Source: Acidovorax sp. T1
GTDB lineage: Bacteria > Pseudomonadota > Gammaproteobacteria > Burkholderiales > Burkholderiaceae_C
Reading direction: 5' to 3'
DNA: 64,000 nucleotides
NCBI RefSeq assembly: GCF_002176815.1
Contig: NZ_CP021648.1
Location: 682,001-746,000, forward strand
The notes under the pieces are model-generated. The model was not told the DNA's origin. It saw only the letters and a program-made list of their open reading frames with translations, and did no database searches. The first letter of the stretch is position 1, and each line of letters begins with the position of its first letter. Made by a program: the position numbers and the translations under genes. Shown piece after piece: positions 49,964 to 58,456 of this stretch.

Positions 49964-51367
49964 TTATTCCGCGCTGGCCTGCTGCACCAGGGCGGCGGCA
50001 GACAATTGCACGCGCATGAGGCCGGCCAGTCGGTCGAAGGCGGGCCGCGCTGCCTTGGACACCGGGGCGGCGGATTCGCTTTGCTGGGCGATGGTCTGGG
50101 GGTCTTGCTGCTGTCCGTTCACGCGGAATTCGAAATGCAGGTGTGGCCCTGTGGCCCAGCCCGTGGCGCCCACGGCGCCGATGGTCTGGCCCTGCTCGAC
50201 GGTCTGGCCCTTTTCCACATCCATGCGGCTCAGGTGTGCGTACACGGTTTCATGCTGGTTGCGGTGCCTCACGAAGACCACGTTGCCAAAGCCGTTCTGC
50301 ACACCGGCAAACTCGACCACTCCGTCGCCCACTGCGCGCACGGTCGTACCCGTGGGGGCGGCATAGTCGGTGCCCAGATGGGCGCGCCACTTTTGCAAAA
50401 TGGGGTGAAAACGCATCTTGAAGCCGCTGGAAACGCGCGAGAACTCCACCGGCGAGGTCAGGTAGGCGCGGCGCAGGCTTTCGCCGTCGAGGGTGTAATA
50501 GGCCCCCTTGGCGGCGCCGGGGTCCTGGAACCACATCGCCTGATGGGTCTTGCCGTTGTTGTTGAACTCGGCGCTCAGCACGCGGCCGCTGCGCAGGGGC
50601 TCGCCGTCGGCTTCCAGGGTTTCATAGACCACCGAAAAGCGGTCGCCCTTGCGCAGGGACCGGTGAAAGTCGATGTTGCCCGAGAACACCTCGGCCAGCT
50701 GCACGGCCACAGAGTCGGGGATGTTGGCAGCATCGGCGGCGTCAAAGAGCGAGCTGCGGATCACACCGCCCGCCAGGCGGCTGCCGGTGGTGAGGGGGGC
50801 GGACTCGATGCGCGAGGTGAACATTTCGCCCGTGCGTTCCACCACAAGGCGGCTGAAATTGCTGCTGTCGTCCTGGGCCCAGCGGGCCGTCAAGCGCAGC
50901 AGGCGGTGGTCGTCGGTGGTCTCGGCTGAGACCGAGCGTCCGGCGCGGCCCAGCAGGTTTTGGCGAATCTGTGCGTCTTGGCGCAGGAAGGCGGCGGCTG
51001 CCGGATCGGCCACGCCCATGCGCTGCAGCAAGGATTCGGCAGTGTCGCTGCTACGGGTCTGCTCCGAGCGGTACAGCGAGAAGCCGGGCGATTCCAGAGC
51101 CTCCAGCACCGGGTTGGCCGCCAGCGACTCGACGGCGTAAGTGATCTCGCTGACCGGAAGATCCGATGGATCGGGGGCCAGCGAGGCCACGGCAAAAGCG
51201 CCACCGCCGCCGGTCAGCAGCAGGGCCGCCACGGCGGCGGTGATACGTTTCGGGTGTGTCTGGACACTGTGAGTCAGCCGGGCAATCAATGCCATGCTGG
51301 CGGTGGTGAAGCCGTTAATCAAAGGTCTGTCCCCATGGTTGATGGTGCGACCGGCAGTTCTTCCCAT
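49964..51367 (-). CDS. M23-family metallopeptidase (MepM-like)
   Basis: Up to 467 residues. A membrane anchor (ITAAVAALLLTGGGGAFAVASLA) is followed by a long periplasmic region and a C-terminal LytM/M23 domain. Zinc ligands are in HLGTDYAAPTGT (HxxxD) and GPHLHFEF (HxH), preceded by RVSSGFKMRFHPILQKWRAHLG, as in active DD-endopeptidases that cut peptidoglycan cross-links. The start is uncertain: ATG 51367, a TTG at 51322, or ATG 51295 (MALIARLT) all keep the anchor. It is divergent from tyrS and upstream of anmK, so it may share an operon with the cell-wall recycling enzyme. Confidence 0.9.
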   Translation of the reverse strand: MGRTAGRTINHGDRPLINGFTTASMALIARLTHSVQTHPKRITAAVAALLLTGGGGAFAVASLAPDPSDLPVSEITYAVESLAANPVLEALESPGFSLYRSEQTRSSDTAESLLQRMGVADPAAAAFLRQDAQIRQNLLGRAGRSVSAETTDDHRLLRLTARWAQDDSSNFSRLVVERTGEMFTSRIESAPLTTGSRLAGGVIRSSLFDAADAANIPDSVAVQLAEVFSGNIDFHRSLRKGDRFSVVYETLEADGEPLRSGRVLSAEFNNNGKTHQAMWFQDPGAAKGAYYTLDGESLRRAYLTSPVEFSRVSSGFKMRFHPILQKWRAHLGTDYAAPTGTTVRAVGDGVVEFAGVQNGFGNVVFVRHRNQHETVYAHLSRMDVEKGQTVEQGQTIGAVGATGWATGPHLHFEFRVNGQQQDPQTIAQQSESAAPVSKAARPAFDRLAGLMRVQLSAAALVQQASAE

Positions 51368-51412
51368 GGCAAAGCGAGGGGGGCCGGGGGCACAAGCTGT
51401 CAGTTTGCAGGC

Positions 51413-51440
51413 TTTCGACAGGGCTACCAGGGTGTCGAAA
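51413..51440. promoter_or_regulatory. Inverted repeat in the M23 peptidase / tyrS promoter region
   Basis: TTTCGACA (51413-51420), 12-bp spacer, TGTCGAAA (51433-51440). It is either an operator shared by the divergent genes or a degenerate copy of the REP-like element seen in uvrA, which has a TTCGACA core. A TAGAAT (51454-51459) nearby could be the tyrS -10 box. Confidence 0.45.
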
Positions 51441-51523
51441 CGGCGAGACCACTAGAATCCGCCCACTGCAATGTGGGCTGAAGTATAGCGGCGCATGCTG
51501 TTCGGACATCCCAGAAAACCCTT

Positions 51524-52756
51524 ATGAATCAATCTCTTGTTACAAAAAACCCGGTATCCGATGGTGTAAGGCAGGCCCTCGAAACCTCGTTGCGCGGCGT
51601 GGAAGAACTGCTGCCGCAGGATGAGTGGATCAAGAAACTGGCCCGATCCGAAGCCACAGGCCAACCCCTGCGCATCAAGCTGGGGCTGGATCCCACGGCG
51701 CCAGACATTCACATCGGCCACACGGTGGTGCTCAACAAGATGCGCCAGTTGCAAGATCTGGGCCACCAGGTCATCTTTTTGATCGGCGACTTCACCAGCC
51801 TGATCGGCGACCCTTCGGGCCGCAACAGCACGCGACCGCCGCTCACGCCCGAGCAGATCAAGCTGAACGCCGAAACCTACTACCGCCAGGCCAGCCTGGT
51901 GCTGGACCCGGCGCGCACCGAGATTCGCTACAACAGCGAGTGGTGCGAGCCGCTGGGCGCCACCGGCATGATCCAGCTGGCCGCAAAGTTCACTGTGGCG
52001 CGCATGATGGAGCGCAACGATTTTCACGACCGTTTCAAGGCGGGCAACCCCATTGCGGTGCACGAGTTTCTCTACCCGCTGATGCAGGGCTACGACTCGG
52101 TGGCGCTCAAGAGCGATCTGGAGCTCGGCGGCACCGACCAGAAGTTCAACCTGCTCATGGGCCGCCACCTGCAGCAGGAATACGGTCAGGAGCCGCAGTG
52201 CATTTTGACCATGCCGCTGCTCGAAGGCCTGGACGGCGTCGAGAAGATGTCCAAGTCCAAGAACAACTACATCGGCATCAGCGAAGACGCCAACACCATG
52301 TTCGCCAAGGTGCTGAGCATTTCCGACACGCTGATGTGGCGCTGGTACACGCTGCTGTCGTTCCAGTCGCTCGCGCAGATCGAGGCCCTGAAGGCCGAGG
52401 TGGCGGGCGGGCGCAACCCCAAGGACGCCAAGGTGGCGCTGGCCAAGGAAATCACCGCGCGCTTTCACAGCGCGGCGGCGGCCGACGCGGCCGAGCAGGA
52501 TTTCATTAACCGCAGCAAGGGTGGCGTGCCCGACGAGATTCCCGAGGTGGCCTTGTCGGGCGCGCCGCTGGGCATTGGCGCTGTTCTGAAGCAGGCCAAC
52601 CTGGCGCCTTCGACCAGCGAGGCCCATCGCCTGATCGACGGCGGCGGCGTGCGGGTGGATGGCGGCGTGGTCAGCGATCGTGGTCTCAAGCTTGATGTCG
52701 GCACCTACGTGGTGCAGGTGGGCAAGCGCAAGTTTGCCCGTGTGACTTTGGCCTGA
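51524..52756 (+). CDS. tyrS: tyrosyl-tRNA synthetase
   Basis: A 410-residue class I synthetase of the TyrZ/TyrRS-II type. The HIGH-type motif is [13 protein letters not shown] and the KMSKS loop [10 protein letters not shown]. Between them lies the Tyr-binding region [26 protein letters not shown]-terminal S4 RNA-binding domain ([21 protein letters not shown]) completes it. ATG 51524 gives the family N-terminus, and no strong ribosome-binding site is visible. It ends just before repeat R12 and a terminator. Confidence 0.97.
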   Translation: MNQSLVTKNPVSDGVRQALETSLRGVEELLPQDEWIKKLARSEATGQPLRIKLGLDPTAPDIHIGHTVVLNKMRQLQDLGHQVIFLIGDFTSLIGDPSGRNSTRPPLTPEQIKLNAETYYRQASLVLDPARTEIRYNSEWCEPLGATGMIQLAAKFTVARMMERNDFHDRFKAGNPIAVHEFLYPLMQGYDSVALKSDLELGGTDQKFNLLMGRHLQQEYGQEPQCILTMPLLEGLDGVEKMSKSKNNYIGISEDANTMFAKVLSISDTLMWRWYTLLSFQSLAQIEALKAEVAGGRNPKDAKVALAKEITARFHSAAAADAAEQDFINRSKGGVPDEIPEVALSGAPLGIGAVLKQANLAPSTSEAHRLIDGGGVRVDGGVVSDRGLKLDVGTYVVQVGKRKFARVTLA

Positions 52757-52762
52757 TTTTTT

Positions 52763-52814
52763 GATCAAAATGGCCGCTAGTGCTTGATAAATAAGCGCTG
52801 GCAGCTATCAAAAT
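52763..52814. repeat. Interspersed palindromic repeat, copy R12
   Basis: GATCAAAATGGCCGCTAGTGCTTGATAAATAAGCGCTGGCAGCTATCAAAAT layout. It shares the ATAAGCGCTGGCAGCTAT end with R13. It lies between the tyrS stop and its terminator. Confidence 0.75.
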
Positions 52815-52849
52815 AAAAGCGCTGAACCCCGCTGGATCAGCGCTTTTTT
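52815..52849 (+). terminator. Rho-independent terminator of tyrS
   Basis: AAAAGCGCTGA (52815-52825) / TCAGCGCTTTT (52837-52847) stem with T-run, potentially active in both directions. Confidence 0.9.
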
Positions 52850-52855
52850 GTTGTC

Positions 52856-53016
52856 AGAGGCTGAGAGTTTTTCGGCCGTGCCCGAAAGGCGCGTCAAAAC
52901 GCGCCGGGTCTAGGCGCAAAACACAGCCATAGCTCGGGCTATGGCGAGTATTTGCAACGACGAACCGGTGTGTTTTGGCGTGCAAGGCGGGCATGGATAA
53001 AAGACTCTCAGCCTCT
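52856..53016. repeat. Nested inverted-repeat element, about 160 bp
   Basis: Outer arms AGAGGCTGAGAGT (52856-52868) and ACTCTCAGCCTCT (53004-53016) enclose further inverted pairs: CAAAACACA...TGTGTTTTG, GCGTCAAAACGCGCC, and GCCATAGCTCGGGCTATGGC. No coding capacity. It abuts the LysR gene stop, whose last codons are in the right arm. Confidence 0.6.
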
Positions 53017-54011
53017 CAGTCCAGGTTGTCGTTCAAGTCCGGGTCCGGCACATCGCCAATCGCCTCGCGCGTGGCCTGCGCCTGGAGCTCCAGCCAGGCG
53101 CAGAACGCCTTGATCTCGGGCCGCTGGCTGCTGCGTGGCCCGACCATGAGCCAGTAGGCCAGCGGCGAATCGATGCGGTGGCCGGGCAGCACCTCCACCA
53201 GGTCGCCAGAGGCCAGCGCATCGGCAATCAGCGGCATGCGCGCCAGCGCCAGGCCCTGGCCTGCCAGCGCGGCCTGCACGATCTGCTGCGCATAGTTGAA
53301 GTAAAGCCAGCGCTCGGGCTGCAGCTTGGCCAGGTCGCGCCCCTCCAGCCAGCGGCGCCAGCTGAGCCATTCCAGGTGCTGGCTGCGGTGCGCGTCGCCC
53401 GCCTCGATCAGGGTGAACTGGGCCACGTCGGCGGGCGTGCGCAGGGGTTTGCCGCTTTTGAGCAGCCAGGGGCTGGCCACCACCGCCAGCTGCTCGCCAA
53501 ACAGGCGCTGCCCGCCCTGCGTTCCGGGGCCGGGCAGGCTGTAGCGCAGGGCCAGGTCCACGTCTGAGGTTTCCAGATCGACCTGCACGTCGCTCGCATC
53601 GATGCGGATGTCGATGCCCGGGTTGTCGCGCTGAAACTCTTCCATGCGCGGAATCAGCCACATCGACGCAAAGCTGGCCCAGGTGGTGACGGCCACGCTG
53701 CGGCGTCCGGCCGTCTGGCGCACCAGGCGCACGGCGGCGTCCATGCGTTCGAGCGCCGGGCCCACGGCGCGCTGCAGCTGCGCGCCCGCGCCGGTCAGTT
53801 CCACCGCCCGCGTGTGGCGCAGGAACAGCGCCACGCCCACTTCGTCTTCCAGCGCCTGGATCTGGCGGCTGACAGCGGATTGCGTCAGCGCCAGCTCATC
53901 GGCTGCCGCGCGAAAGTTCAGGTGCCGCGCCACGGCCAGAAAGGCGCGCCAGTGGCCGGTGGCCACGGGGCGGGTGCGCAGCACGGCGGGGGCGTATTCG
54001 GCAGCAGGCAT
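53016..54011 (-). CDS. LysR-family transcriptional regulator (GcvA-like)
   Basis: A 331-residue LTTR. The winged helix-turn-helix (about 20-80) contains FLAVARHLNFRAAADELALTQSAVSRQIQALEDEVGVALF, and the effector domain contains VAVTTWASFASMWLIPRMEEFQRDNPGIDIRI, a GcvA-subfamily hallmark. ATG 54011 is chosen, with a further in-frame ATG at 54062. Neither has a clear ribosome-binding site. It is divergent from the DUF2917 gene, which it probably regulates together with itself. The last codons overlap the nested repeat element. Confidence 0.9.
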   Translation of the reverse strand: MPAAEYAPAVLRTRPVATGHWRAFLAVARHLNFRAAADELALTQSAVSRQIQALEDEVGVALFLRHTRAVELTGAGAQLQRAVGPALERMDAAVRLVRQTAGRRSVAVTTWASFASMWLIPRMEEFQRDNPGIDIRIDASDVQVDLETSDVDLALRYSLPGPGTQGGQRLFGEQLAVVASPWLLKSGKPLRTPADVAQFTLIEAGDAHRSQHLEWLSWRRWLEGRDLAKLQPERWLYFNYAQQIVQAALAGQGLALARMPLIADALASGDLVEVLPGHRIDSPLAYWLMVGPRSSQRPEIKAFCAWLELQAQATREAIGDVPDPDLNDNLD

Positions 54012-54133
54012 GGGGTGGGTTATTAATGCGTGGATGGAATGAATAGCGTAGCGCGTTTTCATTGGACTGTGTGCATGGGGCGGCGCACCATTCGGTCTCT
54101 TCAATACACATTGCTCGTGCCAAGGAGGCTGCC

Positions 54134-54619
54134 ATGTCATCCCATCATGTTCTGAAATTGCAACAATCCGTTCAGGCCAGCCTGGCGGGCTGCGCGGCGG
54201 CCGGTGGCTGGAAACTGGCCGCTGGCCAGGCCGTTTCGCTGCGCACAAACACACCCGGCGTGCTGGAGATTGCCCGGGGCCGCGTGTGGCTCACCCTGGG
54301 CGGGTCGTTCAACCATCTGCCTGGTGCCGCGGTCGATCATGTGCTGCACGCGGGCGAGCGCCTCGCCATCGCGCCGGGCCAGCAGGTGGTGATGGAGGCG
54401 TGGAACCCATCCGGCGGCGGCGATGCTGTGGCATTTCGCTGGGAGGCCGGGACGGCACCGGCCAAGGCACCGGCTGCCAGCGCGGTCGCCCGCGACTGGG
54501 AAAATGGCGTGGTGAATGTGGCGGGCGCGGGCGGGCGGTGTGCCGCTGGCCTGGCGCGGTTTGTGGGGCGTTGGATCACCCACCAGCGCCAGCGGACAAC
54601 CTGCTCTGTGCTGCCGTGA
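54134..54619 (+). CDS. DUF2917 domain protein
   Basis: A 161-residue protein. Residues about 30-95 form the DUF2917 beta domain, with LRTNTPGVLEIARGRVWLTLGG, SFNHLPGAAVDHVLHAGERLAIAPGQ and VVMEAWNP. The C-terminal third is Ala/Gly-rich and unrecognised. There is no signal peptide. AAGGAGG precedes the ATG, a strong ribosome-binding site. Function is unknown. The fold pattern is cupin-like. Its pairing with a divergent LysR gene of GcvA type is its main contextual clue. Confidence 0.82.
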   Translation: MSSHHVLKLQQSVQASLAGCAAAGGWKLAAGQAVSLRTNTPGVLEIARGRVWLTLGGSFNHLPGAAVDHVLHAGERLAIAPGQQVVMEAWNPSGGGDAVAFRWEAGTAPAKAPAASAVARDWENGVVNVAGAGGRCAAGLARFVGRWITHQRQRTTCSVLP

Positions 54620-54633
54620 GCCATCCTTTGAAC

Positions 54634-55032
54634 TTAGCGCACCAGCTCGCCGCGCACGGCATCAAACGCGGCCAGCGCTGCGTCTCCGTCCAGGGTCTCC
54701 ATGCGGGCCAAGGCGTCCACGTCTTCCACCGTGCTGAAGGCCAGGCTGAAATGCTGAAAGCGCCGCCCCGCCAGCGGGCCGTGGTGCAGCACCTCGACGT
54801 TGATGTGGCGCGGGTCGTTGCGAATGCGTTCAATGAGTTTGAGCACGGCCTTTTGCGGGCCTTCCAGCTGCTGGCAAAAGCGCTGGCCGTCAAAGATCAG
54901 CAGCCCGGTGATGTTGTGTTGTGCATTGGCCAGGCGCGCGCGCCCGGCGATCTGTGCCACCACGCTCAGCGGTAGCGTGGGGGCGAGGGTGCTCACATAG
55001 AGAACCTCGTAGAGGGCGGAGCAGGGTTTCAT
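54634..55032 (-). CDS. BLUF-domain blue-light sensor (stand-alone)
   Basis: A 132-residue protein consisting of a BLUF domain plus a short tail. The flavin-contacting Tyr8 sits in ALYEVLYVS, Asn40 in QHNITGLLIFDG and Gln54 in FCQQLEG. The Tyr/Gln pair is required for the BLUF photocycle with FAD. No enzymatic output domain follows, so it must signal by protein contact. ATG 55032 starts the domain. It is divergent from a Crp/Fnr-type regulator, with a 5-N4-5 inverted repeat in the shared promoter region, a likely regulatory link. Confidence 0.9.
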   Translation of the reverse strand: MKPCSALYEVLYVSTLAPTLPLSVVAQIAGRARLANAQHNITGLLIFDGQRFCQQLEGPQKAVLKLIERIRNDPRHINVEVLHHGPLAGRRFQHFSLAFSTVEDVDALARMETLDGDAALAAFDAVRGELVR

Positions 55033-55071
55033 AAGTGCGGCCCAATGTAGGGGGGGCCGACCCACCGCGCA

Positions 55072-55085
55072 ATGTCAAAAGACAT
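55072..55085. promoter_or_regulatory. Candidate Crp/Fnr-family operator
   Basis: ATGTC-AAAA-GACAT is a perfect inverted repeat with the 5-N4-5 geometry of Fnr-family sites (TTGAT-N4-ATCAA). It lies 40 bp upstream of the BLUF gene and about 110 bp upstream of the Crp/Fnr gene. Confidence 0.5.
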
Positions 55086-55193
55086 AGATGTAACCATCGA
55101 TTGATCGACCGATCGCACCTCGGTGCCGCGCCTGCGGGTGGGCGCTGTTGCACGATCAGCGTGGGGGCTGCTCATCCCTAGAATCGGCACACC

Positions 55194-55949
55194 ATGAATG
55201 CATCTCTGCCGTCCCACGCATGCCCTCCCTCGTGCCAGCAATGCCGCTTGCGCAAAACGGGCGCGTTCACGGCGGTCAAGCCCGAGGTGCTGGATTTCAT
55301 TGAGGGGTTTCGCACCGATAGTGTGGCGGTGGCTGCCGGCGGTGCACTGGTGCGCGAGAACCAGACCAATGCCAAGCTGTTCACGCTGTATTCGGGCTGG
55401 GCGTTTCGCTACAAGACGCTGAGCGACGGGCGCCGCCAGATTCTCAATTTCTTGCTGCCCGGTGACCTGGTGGGGCTGCAGCAGGAGTTTGGCGATGTGT
55501 CCGCCCATGGCATCGAGGCGCTGACCGACTGCTCGCTGTGCGTGTTCCAGAACGACAGCCTGTGGGCGCTGTTTCGTGAGCACCCGCGCCTGGGTTACGA
55601 CATCACTTGGCTGTCGGCCCATGAAGAAGGCCATGTGGACGACAACCTGCTGACCGCTGGGCGCCGCAACGCCACCGAGCGCGTGGCCATGCTGCTCATG
55701 CACCTGTACCGGCGGCTCGACCGCATCGGGCTGGTGGAAGATGGCTCGGTGGCGTTTCCGCTCAACCAGCAGCACATTGCCGACGCGCTGGGGCTGTCGC
55801 TGGTGCACACCAACAAGACGCTGCGGCGCCTGTCGCTGCTGGGCCTGCACGAGCTGAAGAACGGGCGGCTGCGCCTGCTCAACACCCGCGCGCTGGCGCG
55901 CATTGCCGAGTATTACGACACGCCGCCGCGGCTGATGCCGCTGCTGTAG
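55194..55949 (+). CDS. Crp/Fnr-family transcriptional regulator with N-terminal cysteines
   Basis: A 251-residue regulator. The N-terminus has three cysteines (Cys10, Cys14, Cys17 in CPPSCQQC), and Cys113/Cys116 lie in TDCSLCVF, positions reminiscent of Fnr's [4Fe-4S] ligands although the spacing (C-x3-C-x2-C) differs from E. coli Fnr. The cNMP-like beta barrel spans about 30-145 (LSDGRRQILNFLLPGDLVGLQ) and the helix-turn-helix about 185-230 (QHIADALGLSLVHTNKTLRRL). TAGAAT (55179-55184) is a plausible -10 box ending only 10 bases before the ATG, so the mRNA may be nearly leaderless. It is divergent from the BLUF gene. The signal could be oxygen, redox or light-linked. Confidence 0.9.
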   Translation: MNASLPSHACPPSCQQCRLRKTGAFTAVKPEVLDFIEGFRTDSVAVAAGGALVRENQTNAKLFTLYSGWAFRYKTLSDGRRQILNFLLPGDLVGLQQEFGDVSAHGIEALTDCSLCVFQNDSLWALFREHPRLGYDITWLSAHEEGHVDDNLLTAGRRNATERVAMLLMHLYRRLDRIGLVEDGSVAFPLNQQHIADALGLSLVHTNKTLRRLSLLGLHELKNGRLRLLNTRALARIAEYYDTPPRLMPLL

Positions 55950-55973
55950 GGGTTGCCTGTTGCGGCAAAATGT

Positions 55974-56026
55974 GATCAAAATCGCCTCTAGCGCTTGCCA
56001 GATAAGCGCTGGCAGCTATTGTTTAA
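55974..56026. repeat. Interspersed palindromic repeat, copy R13
   Basis: ATCAAAATCGCCTCTAGCGCTTGCCAGATAAGCGCTGGCAGCTATTG layout. It is close in sequence to R12. It lies between the Crp/Fnr gene and glmU. Confidence 0.78.
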
Positions 56027-56116
56027 GTAGCGTTTGATGCCCGGTATGCCGCAACCGATAATCCACGCCATGCCCGCGCACCGGGCTTGCGTTGCGCACA
56101 CCAACATTTCTTTTCC

Positions 56117-57547
56117 ATGACCTCACTTGACATCCTCATCATGGCGGCCGGCAAGGGCACGCGCATGAAAAGCCGTATCCCCAAAGTGCTGCAGCGCCTG
56201 GCCGGGCGCCCGCTGCTGCACCATGTGCTCGATCAGGCGGCACACCTGCAGGCGCGCAGTGCCATCGTCATCACGGGCCATGGCGCTACAGAAGTGGAAG
56301 CTGCTACCGCAGGTGCAGCAAGCGCTGGAGGCGATTTTGACCTCAAATTTGTGCGCCAGGAACCGCAGCTGGGCACGGGCCACGCCGTGCAGCAGGCCGT
56401 GCCGCACCTGCGTGACGACGGCACGGTGGTGGTGCTGTCGGGCGATGTGCCCCTGACCCAGGCCGACACGCTGCGCGCGCTGGTGGCTGCCAGCGCCGGC
56501 GGGCAGATGGCGCTACTGACCGTGACCCTGCCCGACCCCACGGGCTACGGCCGCATCGTGCGCAATGCCGAAGGCGCGGTGCAAGGCATTGTGGAGCACA
56601 AAGATGCGACGGACGCCCAGCGTGCCATCACCGAGGTTTACAGCGGCATCATGGCCGTGCCCGCGCGCCTGTTGCGTGGCTGGTTGGCACGGCTGACCAA
56701 CCACAATGCCCAGGGTGAGTATTACCTCACCGACATCGTCGCCATGGCCGTGGCCGACGGCGTGCCCGTGGCGGCCCACCGCATCACCGATGCGCTGCAG
56801 GTGGCGGGCGTGAACAGCCCGCTGCAACTGGCCGAGCTGGAGCGTGCCCACCAACTGCGCACCGCGCGCAGCCTGATGGAGCAGGGCGTGCGCCTGGCCG
56901 ACCCGGCGCGCTTCGATCTGCGCGACGATGCCCGCACCGGCGTGCGCGGCGAGCTGGTCTGCGGGCAGGACGTGGAGATTGACGTGAACTGTGTCTTCAC
57001 CGGCCGTGTGGAGCTGGGCGAGGGCGTGGCCATCGGCGCGAACTGCTGCATTGCCAATGCGCGCATCGCGGCAGGCGCCGTGATCCACCCCTTCACCCAC
57101 ATCGACGGCGAAAAGCTGGGCGCCACCGTGGGCGAGGGCGCGCTGGTCGGCCCCTTTGCCCGCCTGCGCCCGGGCGCGCAACTGGGCCGCGAGGTGCACA
57201 TCGGCAACTTCGTGGAAGTGAAGAACTCCACGCTGGCCGATGGCGCCAAAGCCAACCATCTGGCCTACCTGGGCGACGCCACCGTGGGCGAGCGCGTGAA
57301 CTACGGCGCCGGCAGCATCACCGCCAACTACGACGGCGCCAACAAGCACCGCACCGTGATCGAGGCCGACGTGCACATCGGCAGCAACTGCGTGCTGGTG
57401 GCGCCTGTGACCATTGGCGCGGGCGCCACGGTGGGCGGTGGCAGCACCATCACCAAGGACGTGCCTGCGGGGGCGCTGGGCGTGGCGCGGGGCAAGCAGA
57501 TCACCAAGGAATGCTGGCAGCGCCCCGCCAAGTTGCCCAAGGCATGA
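56117..57547 (+). CDS. glmU: bifunctional UDP-GlcNAc pyrophosphorylase / glucosamine-1-P acetyltransferase
   Basis: A 476-residue enzyme catalysing the last two steps to UDP-GlcNAc. The N-terminal pyrophosphorylase starts IMAAGKGTRMKSRIPKVLQ and has QEPQLGTGHAVQQA and VVVLSGDVPL. The C-terminal left-handed beta helix has the acetyltransferase region KNSTLADGAKANHLAYLGDATVG and NYGAGSITANYDG. Repeat copy R14 adds about a dozen residues (EVEAATAGAASAGGDFDL region, residues 56-78) just before RFVRQEPQLG. ATG 56117 starts the conserved N-terminus, with no strong ribosome-binding site. glmS lies 4 kb downstream. Confidence 0.96.
   Translation: MTSLDILIMAAGKGTRMKSRIPKVLQRLAGRPLLHHVLDQAAHLQARSAIVITGHGATEVEAATAGAASAGGDFDLKFVRQEPQLGTGHAVQQAVPHLRDDGTVVVLSGDVPLTQADTLRALVAASAGGQMALLTVTLPDPTGYGRIVRNAEGAVQGIVEHKDATDAQRAITEVYSGIMAVPARLLRGWLARLTNHNAQGEYYLTDIVAMAVADGVPVAAHRITDALQVAGVNSPLQLAELERAHQLRTARSLMEQGVRLADPARFDLRDDARTGVRGELVCGQDVEIDVNCVFTGRVELGEGVAIGANCCIANARIAAGAVIHPFTHIDGEKLGATVGEGALVGPFARLRPGAQLGREVHIGNFVEVKNSTLADGAKANHLAYLGDATVGERVNYGAGSITANYDGANKHRTVIEADVHIGSNCVLVAPVTIGAGATVGGGSTITKDVPAGALGVARGKQITKECWQRPAKLPKA
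56283..56350. repeat. Interspersed repeat copy R14 inside glmU
   Basis: GGCGCTACAGAAGTGGAAGCTGCTACCGC, spacer, AGCAAGCGCTGGAGGCGATTTTGACC layout. A divergent copy recognisable by the AAGCGCTGGAGGCGATTTTGA end. Confidence 0.5.
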
Positions 57548-57554
57548 AGCAGGC

Positions 57555-58343
57555 ATGACGCAGCCCGCCAGCCCCGCCGAGGTCGCGCAACTGCGCGCCG
57601 AGCTGGCCCGCAGCCAGCAGCAGGTGGCCGACATGGCCGCCGCGCAGGACGAGTTCTTGCGCGCCGTCTCGCACGACCTGCGCGCGCCGCTGCGGCATGT
57701 CACCTCGTACGGCACGCTGGTGCGCGAGGTGCTGGCCGACCTGCCGCCCGAGGTGGCGCAGGGCGCCGAGGTGCAGGAGGCGCTGGGTTTTCTGGCCACC
57801 ATGGACCAGTCCGCCCGGCGCATGGGGCTCATGATCGACGGCCTGCTGGCCCTGGTGCGCGCCAGCCGTGCGCCGCTGCACCCGCAACCCGTGCCGCTGG
57901 CAGATGCCATCGCCCGTGCGCGCGCGGCGCTGCCCCCCGATGGCGCGGGCCGTGCCGTGGCGTGGCGCGTGGCCGAGTTGCCCACGCTGCAGGCCGACCC
58001 GGCGCTGCTGCAGGTGCTGCTGGTGCAGCTGCTGGGCAATGCCCTCAAGTTCACGCGCCCTGTGTCTCAGCCCTGCATCTGCGTGCAGGCCGATGCCGCG
58101 CCCGCAGGCCAGGTGGCCTTCACGGTGCAGGACAACGGCGTGGGGTTTGACCCCGCGCGTGCGGGCTCACTCTTCGGCGTGTTCCAGCGCCTGCACCGGG
58201 AAACCGAATTTGACGGCGTGGGCACCGGGCTGGCGCTGTGCCGCGCCATTGCGCAACGCCACGAAGCGCAGATCAGCGCCACGGCGGTGCCGGGCGGCGG
58301 CTGCACGGTGCGGGTGGAGTGGCCGCAGGTGCCGGCTGCCTGA
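57555..58343 (+). CDS. Soluble orphan sensor histidine kinase
   Basis: A 262-residue kinase with no membrane helix or recognised sensor domain. A coiled-coil N-terminus (RAELARSQQQVADMAAAQ) leads to the HisKA H-box AVSHDLRAPLRH with phospho-acceptor His40, then the HATPase domain: N-box LLVQLLGNALKF, G1 DNGVGFDP and G2 DGVGTGLALC. The arrangement resembles the kinase half of phytochrome-type or hybrid kinases. No response regulator gene is adjacent. It starts 7 bases after glmU, so it is probably co-transcribed. The partner and signal are unknown. Confidence 0.87.
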   Translation: MTQPASPAEVAQLRAELARSQQQVADMAAAQDEFLRAVSHDLRAPLRHVTSYGTLVREVLADLPPEVAQGAEVQEALGFLATMDQSARRMGLMIDGLLALVRASRAPLHPQPVPLADAIARARAALPPDGAGRAVAWRVAELPTLQADPALLQVLLVQLLGNALKFTRPVSQPCICVQADAAPAGQVAFTVQDNGVGFDPARAGSLFGVFQRLHRETEFDGVGTGLALCRAIAQRHEAQISATAVPGGGCTVRVEWPQVPAA

Positions 58344-58456
58344 TTTCTCCAGCCGCTGGTGCGTGCACCGGTAGCCGCCGGGAGTGTTTGCCGAATTCCT
58401 GGGCGGAGTGCCGGCGCCGGATTCGCGGGGTTGACCGGCGGCTGAACCGCAGGTGC

